Source: RBG-13-68-16 sp050018455 | GTDB taxonomy: Bacteria; Acidobacteriota; Thermoanaerobaculia; Thermoanaerobaculales; Thermoanaerobaculaceae | DNA: 64,000 nt | Assembly: GCA_050018455.1 (NCBI GenBank) | Contig: JBEKAA010000012.1 | Location: 1 to 64,000 of the forward strand | Reading direction: 5' to 3' | Shown: in pieces, positions 1-8,122 of the stretch | Position numbering within the stretch: the first letter of the stretch is position 1 | Layout: the number at the start of each line of letters is the position of its first letter | Program-made: the position numbers and the translations under genes | The notes under the pieces: model-generated | The model's database searches: none | Seen by the model: only the letters and a program-made list of their open reading frames with translations | Told to the model about the DNA's origin: nothing

Positions 1-132
1 TTCGCTCGGTCATGGGTGACGTCTCCTTCCAAGGCATCGGGCCTCCTCCGCCCACTTTGCCTTGACTTGTCACCCAGGCGCCTAGAACATTCTGTAACCC
101 ATGCGCCCGGACCGTACCGTAGGCCCGCCTAA
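1..132 (+). CDS. Possible 3' end of an upstream gene cassette (partial)
   Basis: One frame is open from the first base to a TAA at 130-132, and that stop lies inside the R'' core box of the attC site that follows. Cassette genes often end this way, and the next cassette gene (270-626) does the same. Against it, 43 open codons are not rare in GC-rich DNA, and another frame ends at a TGA at 63-65 and could equally be the tail of the real gene. No recognisable domain is visible. The rest of the gene lies outside the window. Confidence 0.25.
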   Translation, partial: FARSWVTSPSKASGLLRPLCLDLSPRRLEHSVTHAPGPYRRPA

Positions 133-253
133 CCCGCGCTTGCAGTGGACCGGCCACACGGCTGGCCACGTTCGCCGTCGTGCGGTGTCGAGGGGTAAGC
201 TAGTCCAATGTCAAGGGTGAAAGTGGCCGGACGACTGAAGCGCAGCGTTAGGC
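127..253 (+). repeat. attC recombination site of an integron gene cassette
   Basis: The outer core boxes are GCCTAAC (127-133) and GTTAGGC (247-253), matching the attC consensus RYYYAAC / GTTRRRY and exactly complementary. Inside them GCGCTTGCAGT (136-146) pairs with ACTGAAGCGC (234-243), leaving G142 unpaired as an extrahelical base. Short unpaired spacers (134-135 and 244-246) separate the two box pairs. The stem continues with CCGGCCAC (150-157) against GTGGCCGG (223-230). Paired R and L boxes, a central spacer, an extrahelical base and a length near 127 bp are the hallmarks of attC. No integrase gene or attI site is in the window. Confidence 0.8.
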
Positions 254-269
254 GGCAGGCAAGGTCTCG

Positions 270-626
270 ATGAAGGCGGAAGCGGATTCACCTAGTCTCC
301 AACAGCGCTGGCGCAGCGTGCGAGCGTACCAGTGCGCCGTGTTGGCCTATCACGGGCTTCCCGTTCTTACCGCGTTGGTGCTGGTCGGTGTGTTTTCAGC
401 CGTCTTCCTCTTCACCGCCAATTACATTCTGGCCGGCGCAGCGGCTTCCATTCCCTCCGCGTTGCTCGTCTACGCCTGGGTCCTTGCCGGCCGAAGCGTC
501 GACCGGCTAGGTTGCCCCAAGTGCGGAAAGCCATTTCCACGGCGCCTTTACTTGTCCTATCCACCCAGGCTGTGCTCCAGCTGTGGCGAACCAGTATTCA
601 CATTGCCGAAGACGGCTGCCGCCTAA
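270..626 (+). CDS. Cassette-borne membrane protein with C-terminal zinc ribbon
   Basis: A protein of 118 residues, not recognised as a named family. Residues about 28-75 form two hydrophobic segments, so it is probably an inner-membrane protein. The C-terminal part has two CxxC pairs (CPKCGKPF near residue 87 and CSSCGEPVF near 102), a typical zinc-ribbon layout. The gene lies between an intact attC (127-253) and an attC half-site, and its TAA stop sits inside the GCCTAAC box at 621-627, as expected of an integron cassette. The ATG lies 16 bases after the R' box, leaving little room for its own promoter. Function unknown; a membrane sensor or adaptor is only a guess from the architecture. Confidence 0.65.
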   Translation: MKAEADSPSLQQRWRSVRAYQCAVLAYHGLPVLTALVLVGVFSAVFLFTANYILAGAAASIPSALLVYAWVLAGRSVDRLGCPKCGKPFPRRLYLSYPPRLCSSCGEPVFTLPKTAAA

Positions 627-647
627 CCAGCGCTTGCGGCGTTAGAC
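621..647 (+). repeat. Truncated attC site closing the cassette
   Basis: GCCTAAC (621-627) followed by CAGCGCTTGC repeats the 5' half of the attC at 127 with one difference in 17 bases. Two bases beyond a short GCG comes an R'-like box GTTAGAC (641-647). The whole hairpin middle, about 100 bp in the upstream site, is missing. This looks like an internal deletion that would make the site a poor integrase substrate and fix the cassette in place. It marks the right edge of cassette-like sequence; nothing beyond it looks like attC. Confidence 0.55.
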
Positions 648-677
648 AGCGCCGGCCTCCCGTATACTCCAGGTGGC

Positions 678-1232
678 ATGCAGAGGTTTGACGCCGCCCC
701 GTGGCCTGCTTCGCTCAAGGTGGTTTCCACCATCGGCACGCTTGCCCTTCTCGGGGCCGCAGTTGCCATCGATCGGGTGCTCCCGCGCGGCACGCGTGTC
801 CCGTTCGCGGAGGCGTTCGGCACGTTCGTTTTCGTGGTGCCCCCCGTCATCCTTCTCGTCGCGCTTCTGTTTCTCGTGCGGGGCTACGAGCTCGACACCG
901 GGGGTCTCTATGTCGAGCGCCTGCTCTGGCGCACTCCCATCGGGCTGGGCGGCCTCACTCGGGCCTGGCACGATCCGTCAGCCATGAGGCGATCCCTTCG
1001 TCTGTTCGGTAACGGAGGGCTCTTCTCGATCACCGGGATCTTCCAGAACGCCACGCTGGGTCGGTATCGCGCGTTCGTGACCGATCCCAAACAGGCGGTC
1101 GTGCTTCGGTACGAGTCCCGAGTTGTGGTGCTGTCTCCCGCGAATCCGGACGAACTGCTCGGCCACCTCGAACTGGTCTCTCCGGGCAGCGTGGTCGGGA
1201 AACCGCCGATGAACCTTGGGGGGCATAGGTAA
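678..1232 (+). CDS. Membrane protein with bacterial PH domain
   Basis: A protein of 184 residues. Two hydrophobic segments (about residues 12-30 and 45-70) are followed by a soluble domain. That domain carries the run FGNGGLFSITGIF and ends with LSPANPDELLGHL, which match bacterial PH-like domains of the bPH_5 type (PF10882); these usually sit on the cytoplasmic face of the membrane and have no known catalytic role. The start ATG has AGGTGG close upstream. It lies 30 bases after the truncated attC, so it may be the first ordinary chromosomal gene next to the cassette array. Family call from memory of the motif; function unknown. Confidence 0.65.
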   Translation: MQRFDAAPWPASLKVVSTIGTLALLGAAVAIDRVLPRGTRVPFAEAFGTFVFVVPPVILLVALLFLVRGYELDTGGLYVERLLWRTPIGLGGLTRAWHDPSAMRRSLRLFGNGGLFSITGIFQNATLGRYRAFVTDPKQAVVLRYESRVVVLSPANPDELLGHLELVSPGSVVGKPPMNLGGHR

Positions 1233-1498
1233 CACCGTTCCGGTTTGTCGACGAGACTTTGGACGCTAAGGAAAGGTGATAGTCCGCTGGCGGGGGCCAG
1301 CGCTCGCTTCGTGCGGTTCTGCAGGCTGGATGTGTGCCCTGTGCCCTGACGTCTGTCTCTCCGGGGTCGTGACCGTTCGCTGCCCGTCTCTACCGACCAC
1401 CGGCCAGAGACCACGCTTCTTCGAACCACAAGCCACGACTCACGAACCACGGTCTTTCGGTGCCCGAAGCCCGGACCCCGGTCCCCTCTCCCCTGCCT
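1233..1498. other. Convergent intergenic region with short repeated words
   Basis: The gap lies between a plus-strand gene and lpxA on the minus strand. No convincing gene is present. From about 1330 to 1470 it holds degenerate repeated words: TGTGCCCTG twice in succession, then several variants of GAACCAC/AGCCACGAC. It resembles the word-like repeats at other junctions in this window, but I do not see a matching inverted arm here. Confidence 0.4.
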
Positions 1499-2287
1499 CT
1501 ATCCGTTTGCCAGAATGACGCCGCGCTCGCTGGTCTTGATGAACTCGAGGAGGCGCATCGCGTCGGGCGCGTCGGAGAGCTCGGCGCCGATGCGCGCGAG
1601 GGCTTCGCTCGTGGTCAGCTTGGGGCTGTGGAGGAACCGCCACGCGGTCTTCAGGGCTCGCACACCCTCCTCGGAGAATCCGCGCCGTTCAAGTCCCATC
1701 GTATTCGGTCCGAAGCAGCGCGCCGGCCGGCTGCCGACGGTCTTCATGAACGGCAGCACGTCCTTCGTCGCGATGGTGCCGCCGCCGATAAAGGCGTACT
1801 CGCCCACGCTGCAAAACTGGTGGATCGCGGTGAGCGCGCCGACGGTCGCAAAGCTGCCCACGTGCACGTGCCCCGCGAGCGTCCCCTGGTTCGCGAAGAT
1901 CACGTGGTCCCCCACCTGGCAGTCGTGGGCGATGTGGGCGCCGACCATGTAGAGCCCGTGGCCGCCGATCCGCGTCACGCCCCCGCCGCCCGGCGTGCCC
2001 CGGTTGATGTTGACGAACTCGCGGAAGACGTTGCCCGGCCCGATCTCGAGACGCGTCGGGTCGCCCTTGTACTTGAGGTCCTGCGGCGGCGCGCCTATGG
2101 AGGCGTGCGAGACAAACCTGTTCCCCTCCGCGATCGTGACGGGGCCCTCGAACCGGCAGAACGGGCCGACCACGCACCCGGCCCCGAACTCGACCTCGCC
2201 TTCGACCACGACGTACGGGCCGATGTCGACATCATCCGCAAACCTGGCTCGCGGGTCGATCACGGCGGTCGCGTGGATCTTCGCCAT
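1499..2287 (-). CDS. lpxA: UDP-N-acetylglucosamine acyltransferase
   Basis: Catalyses the first step of lipid A synthesis in the cytoplasm, transferring a 3-hydroxyacyl chain from acyl carrier protein to the 3-OH of UDP-GlcNAc. The 262-residue length is normal. The N-terminal two thirds show the hexapeptide repeats of the left-handed beta helix; VGAHIAHDCQVG (residues about 115-126) contains the two conserved histidines, the second of which is the catalytic base, and LAGH and AIHQF supply further conserved histidines. The ATG at 2287 overlaps the fabZ stop as TGATG; a GTG one codon upstream is possible. It is the last gene of ompH-lpxD-fabZ-lpxA. A glycine seems to align with the E. coli acyl-length ruler residue, but I cannot assign chain length firmly. 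Confidence 0.95.
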   Translation of the reverse strand: MAKIHATAVIDPRARFADDVDIGPYVVVEGEVEFGAGCVVGPFCRFEGPVTIAEGNRFVSHASIGAPPQDLKYKGDPTRLEIGPGNVFREFVNINRGTPGGGGVTRIGGHGLYMVGAHIAHDCQVGDHVIFANQGTLAGHVHVGSFATVGALTAIHQFCSVGEYAFIGGGTIATKDVLPFMKTVGSRPARCFGPNTMGLERRGFSEEGVRALKTAWRFLHSPKLTTSEALARIGAELSDAPDAMRLLEFIKTSERGVILANG

Positions 2288-2730
2288 CACACCTCACCTT
2301 TCGGGCGGTCCACCATTGCCGAGGAGAGGTCCGCCTCCGCGACGACCCGGTCGCCCACGCGCGCCACTCCGTGCAGCACCGCGTAGCGCTGGCGACGCTT
2401 GGAGACCGTCACCTCGAACACGATCTGGTCGCCGGGCACGACGGGGTGCCGGAACCGGCAGTTGTCGATGCCCGTGAACATGATGAGCTTCTCGTGGCGG
2501 TCCGGAACGTCACGCAGCATCATCACGCCGCCCGCCTGCGCCATCGCTTCAACGATCAGAACGCCGGGCATTACCGGGACGCCCGGGAAGTGGCCCATGA
2601 ACTGGGGCTCGTTGAAGGTGACGTTCTTGAGCGCGACGATGCGGTCGGGCCCGATCTCGAGCACCCGGTCGACGAGCAGGAACGGGTAGCGGTGCGGAAG
2701 AACGTCGAGGATTCCCTGAATGTCCATCAT
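2287..2730 (-). CDS. fabZ: 3-hydroxyacyl-ACP dehydratase FabZ
   Basis: Dehydrates 3-hydroxyacyl-ACP to trans-2-enoyl-ACP in fatty acid elongation and competes with LpxA and LpxD for the same hydroxyacyl-ACP pool, which explains its place between them. The 147-residue hot-dog-fold protein has the catalytic run MGHFPGVPVMPGVLIVEAM with the active-site His and Glu (about residues 46-64), preceded by the typical LPHRYPFLLVD. The start is the first of two adjacent ATGs (2730 and 2727); either one overlaps the lpxD stop, so translation is probably coupled. Neighbours and order are those of the usual lipid A cluster. Confidence 0.95.
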   Translation of the reverse strand: MMDIQGILDVLPHRYPFLLVDRVLEIGPDRIVALKNVTFNEPQFMGHFPGVPVMPGVLIVEAMAQAGGVMMLRDVPDRHEKLIMFTGIDNCRFRHPVVPGDQIVFEVTVSKRRQRYAVLHGVARVGDRVVAEADLSSAMVDRPKGEV

Positions 2731-3755
2731 GCCTTTCCCCCCAGTTGCCGGATCGCCTCCTCCAGAGTCTTGACGCGTCGGCGAAGCTCTTCGAGCGTGA
2801 ACAGGTTGGCCATTGCCCGCAGCCAAGCCTTGTGGGGCCGCGAGGGGAAACCGGAGACCATCGCCCCCGCCGGGACGTCTTCGGTGACCCCCGTCTTGGC
2901 GGTCACGACGGCGCCGTCGCCGATCGTGATATGACCGACGGCTCCGCTCTGCCCCGCCATGACCACGTGATGGCCCAGACGAGTCGACCCCGAGATGCCG
3001 GACTGCGAGACCAGCAACGAGTGCTCGCCCACCTTCACGTTGTGGGCGATCTGTACCAGGTTGTCCACTTTTGTGCCGCGGCCGACGCGCGTCTCGCCGA
3101 GCGCCGCGCGGTCGACGCAGACGTTGGCCCCGAGCTCCACGTCGTCCTCGACCACCACGACCCCGATCTGCGGCACCTTGTGGTGGACGCCATCCACGGT
3201 CGCGAACCCGAAGCCGTCGGACCCGAGGACGACCCCCGAGTGGAGGATGCACCGCGCCCCGACGCTGCATCGCGGCTCGACGGTGACTTGAGGGTGGAGG
3301 ACGGTGTCCTCGCCCACCCCGACGTCGTCTCCCAGGACACACCCGGGCCCGACCACCGCGCGCGCGCCCACGCAAGCCCGCTCGCCGACGACGGCGTGCG
3401 GGCCGACCGAGGCCGAGTCCGCGATGCGGGCCGATTGGGCAACCACGGCGCTCGGATGGATCCCGGCAGGAGGGCGCACGCCCGGATGGAAGATCTCCAG
3501 GATCTTGCCGAGCGCGGCGTAGGGGTCCTTGCAGACCAGCAGGTCGCGCCCCGGGAAGTGACTCGCGTCCGCCACGAGCAGCGCGCCTGCACGCGACGCC
3601 CTGGCTGCCTCGAGGTAGCGCCGGTTGTGGTAGAAGGAGAGGTGTTCTGCCTCCGCCTCCTCGACCGTGCGGACCCCCTCGATGCGCCGGGTCCCGTCCC
3701 CAACGACGGTGGCACCGACACGTGCCGCCAGCTCGTCGAGGGTCAGCGTGGGCAT
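2727..3755 (-). CDS. lpxD: UDP-3-O-(3-hydroxyacyl)glucosamine N-acyltransferase
   Basis: Adds the N-linked 3-hydroxyacyl chain to UDP-3-O-acyl-glucosamine in lipid A synthesis. At 342 residues it has normal length: an N-terminal uridine-binding domain (about 1-100), a long left-handed beta helix of hexapeptide repeats (about 100-310) with LVQIAHNVKVGEH holding the catalytic histidine, and a C-terminal helix. It starts 62 bases after ompH and overlaps fabZ by 4 bases, so all four genes are probably one transcript. In many genomes bamA precedes ompH; here it does not, because a divergent transketolase gene lies there instead. Confidence 0.95.
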   Translation of the reverse strand: MPTLTLDELAARVGATVVGDGTRRIEGVRTVEEAEAEHLSFYHNRRYLEAARASRAGALLVADASHFPGRDLLVCKDPYAALGKILEIFHPGVRPPAGIHPSAVVAQSARIADSASVGPHAVVGERACVGARAVVGPGCVLGDDVGVGEDTVLHPQVTVEPRCSVGARCILHSGVVLGSDGFGFATVDGVHHKVPQIGVVVVEDDVELGANVCVDRAALGETRVGRGTKVDNLVQIAHNVKVGEHSLLVSQSGISGSTRLGHHVVMAGQSGAVGHITIGDGAVVTAKTGVTEDVPAGAMVSGFPSRPHKAWLRAMANLFTLEELRRRVKTLEEAIRQLGGKA

Positions 3756-3817
3756 GATCTCAGCGCCTCATGACCTCGACGGGGGCCGACGCGACCACGC
3801 CGCGGCACGACCTCGCT

Positions 3818-4348
3818 TCACTTCGTCACCTTGGTGTTGAACCGCCTGAGCACCTGGTCGGTGATGTCGAGCGAGTCCTCGGCGAACACGAGGCCGGACT
3901 GGAACTTGTTGAAGATGAGCTGGAGCTTCATCTCGCGGCCAAGCTCCTTGATGATCGGCATGATCTGCTTCTCCAATTCGGCCAGCTCCTTGCGCCTGAT
4001 CTCCTCGAGCTGCTGCCGGGCGTCGTCGTCGAATCGGTGGAGCGCGATCCCCCCGTCCTCGATCTGCTTCTGGAGGTCGGCGACCTTCGACTCGGAAAGC
4101 GTGACGCGCTGCGCTTCGAGCTGCTTCTGAAGCCCGTCGAGATCGTCCGACATCTTCTTGCGCTCGGCGACCTTCTCGTCGTTAACCTTCTTGAGGCGCG
4201 TCATCATCTCCTTCCCAGCCGCCGAGTTCTGCACGAGCTGGTCGACATCGATGACCGCGACTGCCAGCTTTGTAGGTTCCTGCGCCCTGACCTGGCCCGC
4301 CACAACCGCACCCACGACCGCCATCACCACCGCCAGATTCGCTTTCAT
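3818..4348 (-). CDS. Periplasmic chaperone OmpH/Skp family
   Basis: Binds unfolded outer-membrane proteins in the periplasm and delivers them for insertion. The 176-residue product starts with a signal peptide (MKANLAVVMAVVGAVVAGQV, cleavage probably after the following RAQ). The mature part begins with a short strand (LAVAVIDVDQLVQ) and continues as a long charged helical coiled coil (about residues 55-135), the tentacle arms of Skp. The ATG at 4348 is chosen because AAGGAG lies 7 bases upstream and it gives a clean signal peptide. First gene of the ompH-lpxD-fabZ-lpxA operon. A TAGAAT hexamer at 4400-4395 on the minus strand could be its -10 box, but I see no good -35. Confidence 0.88.
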   Translation of the reverse strand: MKANLAVVMAVVGAVVAGQVRAQEPTKLAVAVIDVDQLVQNSAAGKEMMTRLKKVNDEKVAERKKMSDDLDGLQKQLEAQRVTLSESKVADLQKQIEDGGIALHRFDDDARQQLEEIRRKELAELEKQIMPIIKELGREMKLQLIFNKFQSGLVFAEDSLDITDQVLRRFNTKVTK

Positions 4349-4519
4349 GCTTGGCTCCTTTTCGTCGTCTCTCCGGCCCCTGTCCGGGGCTCGCATTCTA
4401 CCATCAGGCAGCGGTTGCCGACGCTGCCAGGGTGCGCGACAATCTTGGCCTGGGCCATTCACGAGGGTTCTGCTAGGAACTCCCACGAATAATCCAGGCT
4501 AGCCTCGCGGGGAGGACCC

Positions 4520-7500
4520 ATGCGGCCGTTCGGGGAGCTGGACCAGCGGGTGGTGGCTGCGCTGAGGGTGCTGGCGGTCGACCAGGTGGAGAAGGCCCGT
4601 TCCGGACACCCGGGCCTTCCGCTTGGCGCCGCGCCCATGGCGTACGTGCTGTGGAGCAGATTCCTGCGCCACGATCCCGCGGACCCGCGCTGGCCCGACC
4701 GCGACCGCTTCGTCCTTTCGGCGGGCCACGGGTCGGCGCTGCTCTACGCCCTCCTGCACCTGTTCGGGTACGAACTCCCACTCGCGGAGCTCGAGCGCTT
4801 CCGGCAGTGGGAATCCCTCACGCCGGGCCACCCCGAGGCGGGGCGCACCCCCGGCGTCGAGACGACGAGCGGGCCCCTGGGCCAGGGGTTCGCCGCCGCC
4901 GTCGGGATGGCGCTCGCGGAGCGCCACCTCGCGGCGCGCTTCAATCGTGACGGACTGCCGGTCATCGACCACCGCACGTGGGTGATCGCGAGCGACGGCG
5001 ACCTCATGGAGGGGATCTCGCACGAGGCGGCCTCGCTCGCCGGGCACCTCCGGCTCGGCCGCCTGGTCGTTCTCTACGACGACAACCACATCACCATCGA
5101 GGGTCCGACCGAACTCGCTTTCTCCGAGGACGTCGGCGCCCGCTTCGCCGCGTACGGTTGGCGCGTCCTCCATGTCGAAGACGGCAACGACCTCGAGGCG
5201 ATCGCCGCGGCGCTCGCCCAGTCGGCCTCCAGCGAGGACGCTCCGGCCCTGGTCCGTGTCCGGACCCACATCGGCTGGGGCAGCCCGCGGCAGGACACCG
5301 CCAAGGCCCACGGCGAGCCGCTCGGCCCTGAAGGCGTGGCGGCCACGCAGAAGACGCTCGGGTGGACGATCGACGAGGCGTTCGCGATTCCGGAGGAGAT
5401 CCGAGCGCACGCCCGCGCCCAGACGGAAACCGGCCGCAAGGCCCACGGCGCCTGGACCGTCCTGTTCGACACGTACCGGCATGCGCACCCCCAGAACGCG
5501 CGAGAGCTGGATCGCCGCCTCGCCGGAGAGCTTCCCTCCGGCTGGGACCACGTCCTGCCCTCGTTCCCGCCGGGTTCCTCGCAGGCGACCCGCCAAGCAT
5601 CCGGGGCGACGCTCAACGCCCTCGCGCCCGTCGTGCCCGAGCTTATCGGCGGGTCGGCCGACCTGGCGCCCTCTAACGACACCTTGTTGGCGGGCGAGCC
5701 GTCGGTGGCGCGCGGCTCGTACGGAGGACGGAACCTCCACTTCGGAATCCGCGAGCACGCGATGGCCGCCGTCGCCAACGGGCTCGCCCTTCACGGCGGG
5801 CTGCGGCCCTACGTAGCGACGTTCCTCGCTTTCTCGGACTACCTCCGTCCGGCGATGCGCCTTGCGGCGTTGATGAAGCTGCCGGTCACGTACGTCTTCA
5901 CGCACGACTCGATCGGGGTCGGCGAGGACGGCCCGACGCATCAGCCGATCGAGCACATCGTGGGGTTGAGGATCATCCCGAATGTGGTCGTGCTGCGCCC
6001 CGCCGACGCCAACGAGACCAGCGAGGCCTGGCGCATCGCGCTCGAGCGCCGCGACGGTCCCACCGCGGTCGTCCTCTCGAGGCAGAAGCTCCCGGTCCTG
6101 CCGGCGCCCGAGCCGGGGTCGGTCGAGCGCGGCGCGTTCGTTCGCTCCGAGGCCGGCACGGGCGCCCCCGAGGTCGTGCTCGTCGCCACGGGATCGGAAG
6201 TCAGCCTCGCGTTGGGCGTGCGCGACGCCCTGGAGCAGGGCGGCACGCCGACCCGGGTGGTGTCCGCGCCCTCACTCGAGTTGTTGGGACGCCAACCTGC
6301 CGACTACCAGCGCGCGGTGCTCGGCCCCAGACACGCGCTCAAGGTGGCAATCGAGATGGGCCGGGGCCAGGGCTGGCACAGATGGGTCGGGAACGGCGAG
6401 ATCGTGAGCCTCAACCGGTTCGGCGCCTCGGCACCGGGTCCCGAGGTGATCGCCAGGCTTGGGTACACGGTTGAAGCCATCGCCGCGCGGGTCAGAGAAG
6501 CTCTCGCGTCCCGCGGTCGTTCGCCGATCGAGTTCGTCGTCCCCGCCTGGCTGGAGCCTGCGCTCGAGTCCGGCCGCGAACGTTTGCGGGGCGCGTCGGC
6601 AATCCAGCGCCTCTCAGCGCGCGACAGCTCCCTCTGGGGCGACGGCGCGTCCCGCAGTGCGGCTCGCCGCCTGGGCTGGCTCGACCTGCCCTCGCGGACG
6701 CGGCAGGAGCTGCCGGCGCTGGAGGCGCTCGCCGCGGCGATCGCCGCCGACGGTGCGTCGACGTTGGTCCTGCTCGGCATGGGCGGATCGAGCCTTGCCC
6801 CCGAGGTTCTGAGGTCCGTCGGCGGCGCCCCGGCGGGCCGCGAGCTCGTCGTGCTCGACACCACCGACCCCGACCGCGTCGGCGACGCGCTCAACGCGCT
6901 CGACCCGGCGTCGATCGCGGTGGTGGCGGTCAGTAAATCGGGCGCGACTGCGGAAACCTCCGCCCTGCTCGAAATCCTCTGGCAGACGGTCCGGACGGCT
7001 CTCGGCGACGGCGCCGGCCGCCGCTTCGTGGCGGTCACGGAGCCCGGCACTCCCCTCGCCCGTCTCGCCGTCGATCGCGGCTTCCGCGCCGTGCTCGACC
7101 ACCCCGTCGATGTCGGCGGGCGGTATTCGGCGCTCTCCGTCGTGGGGATCTTCCCTGCCGTGTGGCTGGGACTCGACGCCGAGCAGCTTCTGGCTGCCGG
7201 GGAACGGTCGCTGGCAGGCCTGGCCGAGCGACACCCGGCGGTCGAGCTTGCGCTGCTGGCGACCGCAGCCGCCGTCCACGGCTGGGGAAAGCTGGCGCTC
7301 GTCGCCTCGCCAGGCCTCGCACCGCTCGGCGCGTGGGCCGAGCAGCTTGTTTCCGAGAGCACCGGCAAAGAGGGGCTGGGTATCCTGCCGTTGGTCCTGG
7401 CCCAACCGCCGGCGGCGGACCAGGCCTGGCCGGGAACGGTTTATCTGTCGCCGCGGTTCGCGGACGAGGACACGACCGCTCTCGACCTCGCCCTCGACCG

Positions 7501-8122
7501 GCTGGCGCGTTCCGGACATGCCGTGGCGCGCTGGCGCCTGCGCCGGGACGGACTCGGTGAAGCGTTCGCCGCCCTCGAGCTCGCGACCGCGCTCGCCGGG
7601 TTCCTCCTCGGCGTGAATCCGTTCGACGAGCCCGACGTGGTGCGAGCGAAGGACCACGCCCGCGTGGCGCTCGCCGCCGGAGGGCTCACTGCGCCAGCGC
7701 CGAGCGGCGAGCCCGAACAGGCCCTTCGCGCCCACCTGCAAGGCGTCGGACCCGATGTTGCGATCGTCCTGCTCGCCTATCTGCCGGAGCGGCCTGCGGT
7801 TGCCCGTGCGCTCGCGAGCCTTGCGGGCGCGATCTCGCGCGCGCTGCACGTGCCGGTCACCGCGGCGTTCGGACCTCGCTACCTGCACTCAACGGGCCAG
7901 CTTTACAAGGGCGGCCCCGATCGCATCGTCCCTGTTCTGTTGACCGGCGAGCCGCTGCGCGACCTGGCGATTCCGGGCCAGGCGCACACGCTCGGGCAGC
8001 TCCGCCTCGCGCAGGCGCTCGGCGACGCCGCAGCCTTGGCGGACGTCGGGCGCAAAGTGTTGCACCTCCATCTCGGTACGGATGCGCTGAGCGGAGTCGA
8101 GGCGCTTGCCAGGGGCTGGTAG
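4520..8122 (+). CDS. Transketolase / glucose-6-phosphate isomerase fusion
   Basis: A single 1200-residue reading frame joins two sugar-phosphate enzymes. Residues 1 to about 660 are a complete thiamine-diphosphate transketolase: GHGSALLYALL, SGPLGQG, the metal-binding run SDGDLMEGIS with YDDNHITIEG, FGIREHAM with the catalytic Glu, and DSIGVGEDGPTHQPIEH. After a short linker, residues about 690-1200 form an SIS-fold phosphoglucose isomerase like the C-terminal half of bifunctional transaldolase/PGI proteins (MGGSSLAPEV, SKSGATAETSALL, YLHSTGQLYKGGP). The transaldolase part is absent. The product would couple pentose-phosphate interconversion to fructose-6-P/glucose-6-P exchange in the cytoplasm. 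GGGGAGG lies just upstream of the ATG. No frameshift or stop separates the halves, and both keep their key motifs. Confidence 0.9.
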   Translation: MRPFGELDQRVVAALRVLAVDQVEKARSGHPGLPLGAAPMAYVLWSRFLRHDPADPRWPDRDRFVLSAGHGSALLYALLHLFGYELPLAELERFRQWESLTPGHPEAGRTPGVETTSGPLGQGFAAAVGMALAERHLAARFNRDGLPVIDHRTWVIASDGDLMEGISHEAASLAGHLRLGRLVVLYDDNHITIEGPTELAFSEDVGARFAAYGWRVLHVEDGNDLEAIAAALAQSASSEDAPALVRVRTHIGWGSPRQDTAKAHGEPLGPEGVAATQKTLGWTIDEAFAIPEEIRAHARAQTETGRKAHGAWTVLFDTYRHAHPQNARELDRRLAGELPSGWDHVLPSFPPGSSQATRQASGATLNALAPVVPELIGGSADLAPSNDTLLAGEPSVARGSYGGRNLHFGIREHAMAAVANGLALHGGLRPYVATFLAFSDYLRPAMRLAALMKLPVTYVFTHDSIGVGEDGPTHQPIEHIVGLRIIPNVVVLRPADANETSEAWRIALERRDGPTAVVLSRQKLPVLPAPEPGSVERGAFVRSEAGTGAPEVVLVATGSEVSLALGVRDALEQGGTPTRVVSAPSLELLGRQPADYQRAVLGPRHALKVAIEMGRGQGWHRWVGNGEIVSLNRFGASAPGPEVIARLGYTVEAIAARVREALASRGRSPIEFVVPAWLEPALESGRERLRGASAIQRLSARDSSLWGDGASRSAARRLGWLDLPSRTRQELPALEALAAAIAADGASTLVLLGMGGSSLAPEVLRSVGGAPAGRELVVLDTTDPDRVGDALNALDPASIAVVAVSKSGATAETSALLEILWQTVRTALGDGAGRRFVAVTEPGTPLARLAVDRGFRAVLDHPVDVGGRYSALSVVGIFPAVWLGLDAEQLLAAGERSLAGLAERHPAVELALLATAAAVHGWGKLALVASPGLAPLGAWAEQLVSESTGKEGLGILPLVLAQPPAADQAWPGTVYLSPRFADEDTTALDLALDRLARSGHAVARWRLRRDGLGEAFAALELATALAGFLLGVNPFDEPDVVRAKDHARVALAAGGLTAPAPSGEPEQALRAHLQGVGPDVAIVLLAYLPERPAVARALASLAGAISRALHVPVTAAFGPRYLHSTGQLYKGGPDRIVPVLLTGEPLRDLAIPGQAHTLGQLRLAQALGDAAALADVGRKVLHLHLGTDALSGVEALARGW

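Noticed and set aside
1276..1518. Plus-strand frame of 80 codons before lpxA
   Set aside because: It lies in the repeated-word region, has no ribosome-binding site and no protein-like pattern.
4499..5956. Minus-strand frame of 485 codons opposite transketolase
   Set aside because: Shadow frame with low-complexity Arg/Gly/Val content; the plus strand has full transketolase motifs.
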